From Nocardioides plantarum (lineage in GTDB: Bacteria; Actinomycetota; Actinomycetes; Propionibacteriales; Nocardioidaceae): a stretch of 64,000 nucleotides of DNA. The notes below the pieces were generated by a model. The model was given only the letters and a program-made list of their open reading frames with translations, searched no databases and was not told the DNA's origin. The position numbers were made by a program, and so were the translations under genes. Positions 60,041-64,000 of this stretch are shown here, one piece after another; position 1 is the stretch's first letter, and each line of letters begins with the position of its first letter. The stretch lies in the NCBI RefSeq assembly GCF_006346395.1, contig NZ_VDMS01000002.1, forward strand, positions 662,712-726,711, in the 5' to 3' direction.

Positions 60041-60660
60041 GACCCGACCCTGACACCGTGCTCGCCGAGTCGCGACTCCAATGTGGCGAGTCCCTCGGTG
60101 AAGTCCCAGTGGACCGCGGCCAGCCCCGCCGAGCGGGCGGTCTCGACGTTCTCGAGCCGGTCGTCGACGAAGACGACCTCCTCGGGCACGGTGCCGATCA
60201 TCGTCAGCGCCCGCTCGAAGTAGACCGGCTCGGTCTTCACCGCGCCGAGCTCCCAGGAGTAGCAGGAGACATCGAAGAGCTCGTCGTAGCCGAGCGCGGT
60301 CCGCATGTACGCCGCCCGGTGCTGCTCCTGGTTGGTGCCGAGGTGGACGCCGTACCCGGCCGCGCGCAGGCGGTGGACCAGCTCGATCGACGACGGCACG
60401 AGCTCGATCGAGGTCCACACGGAGGCGAACAGCTCCCCCACCTCGACGTCGACGTCATAGGCCGCGAGGTGGGCGGTGAGGTGGTCGAAGAAGTCGCCCT
60501 CACCGCGCAGGCACGGCACCTCGTCGATCCACGACTGCTCGATGAACTCCTCGGCCCGGTCGCCGAGCCACGGACGGAGCCGCTCGAACCAGCCGCCCGG
60601 CAGGTCCTGGAGCACGCCGTCGGCATCGAGGAGGACGTGTCGGACGCTCACGCCGCTCAC
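60037..60660 (-). CDS. HAD-family hydrolase
   Basis: 207 residues. The nucleophile motif is LLDADGVLQDLP (D-x-D). The threonine and lysine motifs are HLGTNQEQHRAAY and AVKTEPVYFERAL, and the Asp pair is VVFVDDRLENVETARSAGL. It is probably a phosphatase, close to the sugar/nucleotide phosphatases of the HAD superfamily. The GTG start overlaps the cysQ stop as GTGA; another GTG three codons in is possible. Confidence 0.88.
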   Translation of the reverse strand: MSGVSVRHVLLDADGVLQDLPGGWFERLRPWLGDRAEEFIEQSWIDEVPCLRGEGDFFDHLTAHLAAYDVDVEVGELFASVWTSIELVPSSIELVHRLRAAGYGVHLGTNQEQHRAAYMRTALGYDELFDVSCYSWELGAVKTEPVYFERALTMIGTVPEEVVFVDDRLENVETARSAGLAAVHWDFTEGLATLESRLGEHGVRVGS

Positions 60661-61475
60661 CGGACGTCGTTGTCGGAGATCCAGGCGAGGATCCGGTCGG
60701 CGAGCTCGGGACGGCAGACGACGAGGTCGGGCAGGTAGACGTCGTCCTGGTTGTAGCGCAGGGGGGTGCCGTCGATGCGGCTGGTGAACAGGCCGGCGGC
60801 CCGGGCGACGGCGACGGGAGCGGCGCTGTCCCACTCGTACTGCCCGCCCGCGTGGACGTAGGCGTCGGTGACGTCGCGCGCCACCGACAGCACCTTGACC
60901 CCCGCCGACCCCATCGCCACCAGCTGCGCGTCGAGCTCGCGGGCGAGCCCGTGCACGAACTGCGGCGGGCGGCTGCGCGACACCGCGATCCGCACGCTCT
61001 CGCTCGTGCTGAGGGGTACGACGGGGGGCGCGCCCGTCGTGAAGGTCTCCCCCAGCGCCGGCTGCGCGACCGCCCCGGCGACCAGGTCACCCTCTCCACC
61101 AGCACCAGCACCAGCACCGGCACCGGCACCGCGCTCCCAGAGCGCGACGTGGACGGCCCAGTCCTCGCGCGGCGGCTCGGAGAACTCACGGGTGCCGTCG
61201 AGGGGGTCGATGATCCACACCCGCTGCGAGGTCAGCCGGACCTTGTCGTCCTTGCCCTCCTCGGACAGCACGGCGTCGTGCGGTCGGTGCTCGGCCAGCA
61301 GCGCCACGAGAAGCTCGTGGGCGGCGGCGTCGCCGGCGTCCTTGAGCTCCCGGTCGACCAGCCCCTCCTCGCGCACCTCGAGCAGACGGCGTCCGGCCTC
61401 CTCGGCCAGCCAGGCGGCCAGGACATGGTCGTCGGTGGCGGCGGACGCGGGCGGCTGGGACGGCTCGTGGGTCAC
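60657..61475 (-). CDS. cysQ: 3'(2'),5'-bisphosphate nucleotidase / inositol monophosphatase family (CysQ-like)
   Basis: 272 residues. The metal-binding motifs are SEEGKD (residue about 72), WIIDPLDGTREFS and YEWDSAAPVAVARAAGL. An unusual Gly/Ala repeat (RGAGAGAGAGAGGEG) lies in a loop near residue 115. CysQ hydrolyses PAP/PAPS in sulfate assimilation; an inositol phosphatase role is possible. The GTG was chosen because TAGGGT (61483-61488) is 7 nt upstream; the GTG three codons earlier overlaps that box. It leads an operon with the HAD and VOC genes. Confidence 0.85.
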   Translation of the reverse strand: MTHEPSQPPASAATDDHVLAAWLAEEAGRRLLEVREEGLVDRELKDAGDAAAHELLVALLAEHRPHDAVLSEEGKDDKVRLTSQRVWIIDPLDGTREFSEPPREDWAVHVALWERGAGAGAGAGAGGEGDLVAGAVAQPALGETFTTGAPPVVPLSTSESVRIAVSRSRPPQFVHGLARELDAQLVAMGSAGVKVLSVARDVTDAYVHAGGQYEWDSAAPVAVARAAGLFTSRIDGTPLRYNQDDVYLPDLVVCRPELADRILAWISDNDVR

Positions 61476-61496
61476 CCGAGCCACCCTAGTGAGGGC

Positions 61497-62036
61497 CTAG
61501 GCCGCGAGGGCCGGGTCCCACCACCGGCGCAGGTCCCGGGAGAACAGTGCCAGGCACAGGGCCCCGCCCGCCGCGAACACCACGATGCCCCAGCCGACGT
61601 CGTACCCGGTGTAGTCGTCGCTGCCCAGACCGATCAGGGTGAACACCCCCGCCACCGCCGTACCGATCAGCATGAGGGTCAGGGCGATCCCGAGCAGGCG
61701 CACGGTCCGGTCGGACGTCGAGCCCGCCGCGATGGCGAGCAGCAGCCACACCACGACGAGCGTGACGACCATCAGGCCGAGGAACCCGATCCCGACCGCG
61801 ATGGTGAACCCGTCGGTGTCGCCCTCGTCGTTGCGGTAGCCGATCGCGTGGAACCCCGTCGTGAGCAACCGAGGCGTCACCTCCTGCTCGTCGGATCCGT
61901 TCCGGGCGGTGATGTAGTCGAGGAGCGACCCCACGACCAGCAGCAGGCAGGCCGCCCAGCAGGTCACCTGGACCACCAGGTGCTCGAGCCGTTCGACACG
62001 GAACCGCAGGGCTCGCAGGTCGTGGTCCTCGGTCAT
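61497..62036 (-). CDS. Uncharacterised four-helix membrane protein
   Basis: 179 residues with four membrane helices (VVQVTCWAACLLLVVGSLLDYI, AVGIGFLGLMVVTLVVVWLLLAIAAG, LLGIALTLMLIGTAVAGVFTLIG, GWGIVVFAAGGALCLALF). The N-terminus (MTEDHDLRALRFRVERLEHL) is a short coiled-coil-like helix. GAGGAG lies 7 nt before the ATG. Function unknown; no known domain is recognised. Confidence 0.75.
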   Translation of the reverse strand: MTEDHDLRALRFRVERLEHLVVQVTCWAACLLLVVGSLLDYITARNGSDEQEVTPRLLTTGFHAIGYRNDEGDTDGFTIAVGIGFLGLMVVTLVVVWLLLAIAAGSTSDRTVRLLGIALTLMLIGTAVAGVFTLIGLGSDDYTGYDVGWGIVVFAAGGALCLALFSRDLRRWWDPALAA

Positions 62037-62183
62037 GGGGTTCTCCTCGGTCGTACGCCGCCCGGTGGAGGTCGGTCGGTCGCGCCACTGTGTCCCACGA
62101 CCCGCGTGCAGACCAGCCGACGCGCACGGTCGTGCGGACGCTCGCTCGGGAACCACCGCGGCCACCCGGCCGTCGGAAACCCC

Positions 62184-62621
62184 ATGACCGCATCGACGAC
62201 CCGACTCCTGACCACCGTCGTGCTGGCCCCTCTCGCCGCGCTCGGCGTGGTGGGCTGCCGGTCGGACGACAGCGGGACCGAAGGGCCCGGTCCGGGCGGG
62301 ACGTTGACGATCGTCAGCTCGGACTGGAACGGGTGGGATCCCGAGCACACACCGACACCGCGGACCACGACGCTGCCGGCCTCCGTCGGCTCCAGCGTCA
62401 CCGTGGACAGCATCGGCGAGACGCTCACGTTCGAGGTCGCCCGCGTCGGCGGCGGCGAGGTCGCGGTGTCGAGCAGCCGCGAGCTCGCGCCGGAGGGAGA
62501 GACGGGCGGCAGCAACCTCAACGACCTGGTCGACGAGTTCACCGTCGAGCGGGGTGCGGAGACCGTGCTCGACACGCCGACGCTGGACGGGGGTTACTCC
62601 TACACGTTCACGCTGAGCTGA
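62184..62621 (+). CDS. Small lipoprotein of unknown function
   Basis: 145 residues. The signal (TTVVLAPLAALGVVGC) ends in a lipobox, with the cysteine at residue 25. The mature part is beta-rich and Thr/Ser-rich (SSVTVDSIGETLTFEVARVGGGEVAVSSSRELAPEGETGGSNLNDLVDEFTVERGAETVLDTPT). It faces the outside of the membrane. It is divergent from the four-helix membrane protein gene. Function is not known. Confidence 0.7.
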   Translation: MTASTTRLLTTVVLAPLAALGVVGCRSDDSGTEGPGPGGTLTIVSSDWNGWDPEHTPTPRTTTLPASVGSSVTVDSIGETLTFEVARVGGGEVAVSSSRELAPEGETGGSNLNDLVDEFTVERGAETVLDTPTLDGGYSYTFTLS

Positions 62622-62672
62622 CCCGGCGCCGCTGCGGACGACGAGCACGCTGGTCGTCACTACGATCCGAAC

Positions 62673-62987
62673 GTGACCCCAGGCGCCGACCTACCACCGG
62701 GCGTGACCCTGGCGTCGGACGTCAGCAGTGCCGCCCGGCTCGCGTCGAGGCTGGACGCCGCCTGGGTCCGAAGAGACCCACGAAACCAGCAGCCGTCAGT
62801 GAGCACCGTGGTGCCCACAGGCTATGGGGCGTACGTGGAGGTGTCGCTCCGTCGTGGTCGAGATGCCCCACGTCTGGTCCACGACGTCCTGGCCACGCAC
62901 GCCACTGACGGGGAGCGTTGCTACTCCGCGGTCTGGGACGGGTGGCCGTGTGCTGCAGGGTCGGTCGACAAGAGCTCGGCACGATGA
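62673..62987 (+). CDS. Small uncharacterised protein
   Basis: 104 residues: MTPGADLPPGVTLASDVSSAARLASRLDAAWVRRDPRNQQPSVSTVVPTGYGAYVEVSLRRGRDAPRLVHDVL. No known domain. It is supported by TACGAT (62661-62666) followed by 6 nt and GTG, the leaderless arrangement used by its neighbours. It could be read-through of noncoding DNA, but the promoter and the absence of a competing frame favour a gene. Confidence 0.5.
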   Translation: MTPGADLPPGVTLASDVSSAARLASRLDAAWVRRDPRNQQPSVSTVVPTGYGAYVEVSLRRGRDAPRLVHDVLATHATDGERCYSAVWDGWPCAAGSVDKSSAR

Positions 62988-63118
62988 CGGTCGAAGAATC
63001 GGGTCACTAGATGACACGGACCTTCGAGCTCGGTAGTCACCCGTGCCGTCCATCTCCGCTGCCCCACGGGACGGTCATGCCGAGTCGCGGGCAGGCCAGC
63101 CGCCCTTACGCTTGTGCC

Positions 63119-63517
63119 GTGTTCGTTGCCGGGGTGCTGCTGTCCGAACCGGTAGCGGCATTGCTGCGGCGCGCCATGAGCGATCACTCCGCGCAGCAGG
63201 AGCTGGGGGCGTACGAAGCCCGGGCTGACCGCGACTTGTACGGCTGGTCGGTCGACCATGAGCTGGTGTCCGTCGCCGGAATCTCGAACGACCGACCTGA
63301 TGCCGAACTCCTGCACCTGGCAACCTCCTTGGAACACGAGCGCCATGGACACGCGGGCGCGCTGCTTCACGCCGCGTTCACCGAGTTGGCGCTGCGCCAG
63401 CTCGTAGCCGAGACCGACGGCGACGCCGTCGACTTCTACCGGATCACTGGATTCGAGATCGCGAGTGTCGCCTCTGCCTGGCCGGGGTCGCGGTACCGAT
63501 GCACACTCAGGCGATAG
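63119..63517 (+). CDS. GNAT-like acetyltransferase
   Basis: 132 residues. The C-terminal part has HERHGHAGALLHAAFTELALRQLVAETDGDAVDFYRITGFEIASV, which follows the GNAT acetyl-CoA-binding and beta6-7 pattern (R/Q-x-x-G-x-G/A relaxed here to RHGHAG). The N-terminal half is short (VFVAGVLLSEPVAALLRRAMSDHSAQQELGAYEA). The GTG is 6 nt after TACGCT (63107-63112). The substrate is unknown. Confidence 0.7.
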   Translation: MFVAGVLLSEPVAALLRRAMSDHSAQQELGAYEARADRDLYGWSVDHELVSVAGISNDRPDAELLHLATSLEHERHGHAGALLHAAFTELALRQLVAETDGDAVDFYRITGFEIASVASAWPGSRYRCTLRR

Positions 63518-63770
63518 TGCCCGTTGGTGCTGCCTGAGGGCGCGCGAGCCGCCGAGGATCGGGGTACCGCGGATCGGGGTACGTCGTCGCCTGGCGTCAG
63601 AACGCCGGGGCGATCCGGCCACGACGCGACAAGGAGAGAGCCGCCGAGAAGGGCTGGCCACATGGACCGGCTCGGGTCGGCGCTGAGGCTTCGTAGGAGC
63701 ATCGTGGGGTCCGGTCTGCCAGGAGGGCGCCCCTCCCGCCGCACGAGCACGAGCAACCGATCGGCATGTC
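63518..63770. other. Non-coding stretch before the right-end promoter
   Basis: About 250 bp with a direct repeat of GATCGGGGTAC (near 63556 and 63572) and no convincing gene on either strand. Short open frames here lack start signals. Confidence 0.4.
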
Positions 63771-63799
63771 TTGCGCTTTTAATCGAACACCTGTACTAT
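63771..63799 (+). promoter_or_regulatory. Promoter with LexA-like half-site reading out of the window
   Basis: TTGCGC (-35), a 17-bp spacer and TACTAT (-10). Overlapping the spacer and -10 is TCGAACACCTGTACTA: the left half matches the actinobacterial SOS box TCGAAC-N4-GTTCGA exactly and the right half at four of six positions. About 190 nt of leader follow, and a candidate GTG with GGAG upstream is at 63985, so the gene starts at or beyond the window edge. Confidence 0.55.
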
Positions 63800-64000
63800 G
63801 GTTGGACTGCACGCGATCAGCTCCCTCTCGGTCCCGGACACTTCGGCGGGTGCGTGCCCCGTCCTCAGCCCCCTGGGCTCGCCGGTCCCCGAGCAGTCCC
63901 TCTTGCAGAGGTCCCGGTGGTCCCACTCCCCGGGCAGCACCCGCCGACCCCCGTCTCGGGGTCCCTGCTGCCTGGAGTCGTCCCGTGTCGTTCTCGTCGT

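Noticed and set aside
63530..63926. Small open frames on both strands near the right edge
   Set aside because: They lack ribosome sites or -10 boxes and have no recognisable domain; the promoter at 63771 points to a gene beyond the window.

Overview
This window is a high-GC actinobacterial chromosome segment, most like Nocardioides or a close relative in Nocardioidaceae. The evidence is the codon bias, the paired clpP1/clpP2 genes, a mycothiol-nitroreductase-like thioredoxin-fold protein, WXG100/FtsK-type secretion genes, the SigE-family sigma factor, and many genes whose start codon sits 6-7 nt after a TAnnnT -10 box, as in leaderless transcripts. No rRNA, prophage, CRISPR array or intact insertion sequence was seen.

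Left part (1-16.8 kb): the 5' part of metG, a MOSC protein, an Rv2466c-like protein, a secreted CHAP protein, pepN, a DUF5130 pair, an MscS channel, truncated haemoglobin glbO, a double-hotdog thioesterase, a thiolase, a MarR regulator, DUF4233-folC, a zinc alcohol dehydrogenase and a SigE-family sigma factor with a membrane partner. Several of these are neighbours of pepN, glbO and clp in other actinobacteria. Middle-left (16.9-24.1 kb): an archaeal/rickettsial-type valS faces clpX, clpP2 and clpP1, followed by a lipase-like hydrolase.

Central block (24.2-41.3 kb): a compact type VII secretion-like locus. It encodes a degenerate-FHA protein, a WXG100 protein, a WXG-like/Gly-rich/peptidoglycan-binding/lytic-transglycosylase protein with an EF-hand loop, a second WXG100 protein, and an EssC/EccC-like ATPase with ubiquitin-like and FHA domains. 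These are followed by a membrane protein with an FN3 domain, MoxR, DUF58, a membrane transglutaminase-like protein that has lost its catalytic triad, and a Ser/Thr kinase. EccB, EccD, EccE and mycosin are absent from the window. The block lies between tig and clpP1, genes that are normally adjacent in actinobacteria, so it looks inserted into the conserved tig-clp-valS-folC neighbourhood.

Right part (41.3-64 kb): trigger factor, tRNA-Pro(TGG), tRNA-Gly(TCC), tandem pterin-dehydratase/VOC fusions, a bidirectional leaderless promoter between a GNAT gene and a Pr6Pr-UBP zinc finger-molybdopterin oxidoreductase operon, an S66 peptidase, an MFS-kynureninase operon, an Eis-like acetyltransferase, ilvD, an SRPBCC protein, an EamA transporter, hydrolases, a cysQ-HAD-VOC operon and small proteins. 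The window ends in a strong promoter with a LexA-like half-site reading rightward.

Intergenic DNA holds several repeat families: a 26-nt palindrome spaced at 43 nt (four loci), a 54-nt element (three copies), a 48-nt element (two copies) that abuts a 30-nt tandem array, a 51-nt direct repeat, and a 169-bp MITE-like element with CTAG target duplications that ends at the stop codon of the SRPBCC gene.
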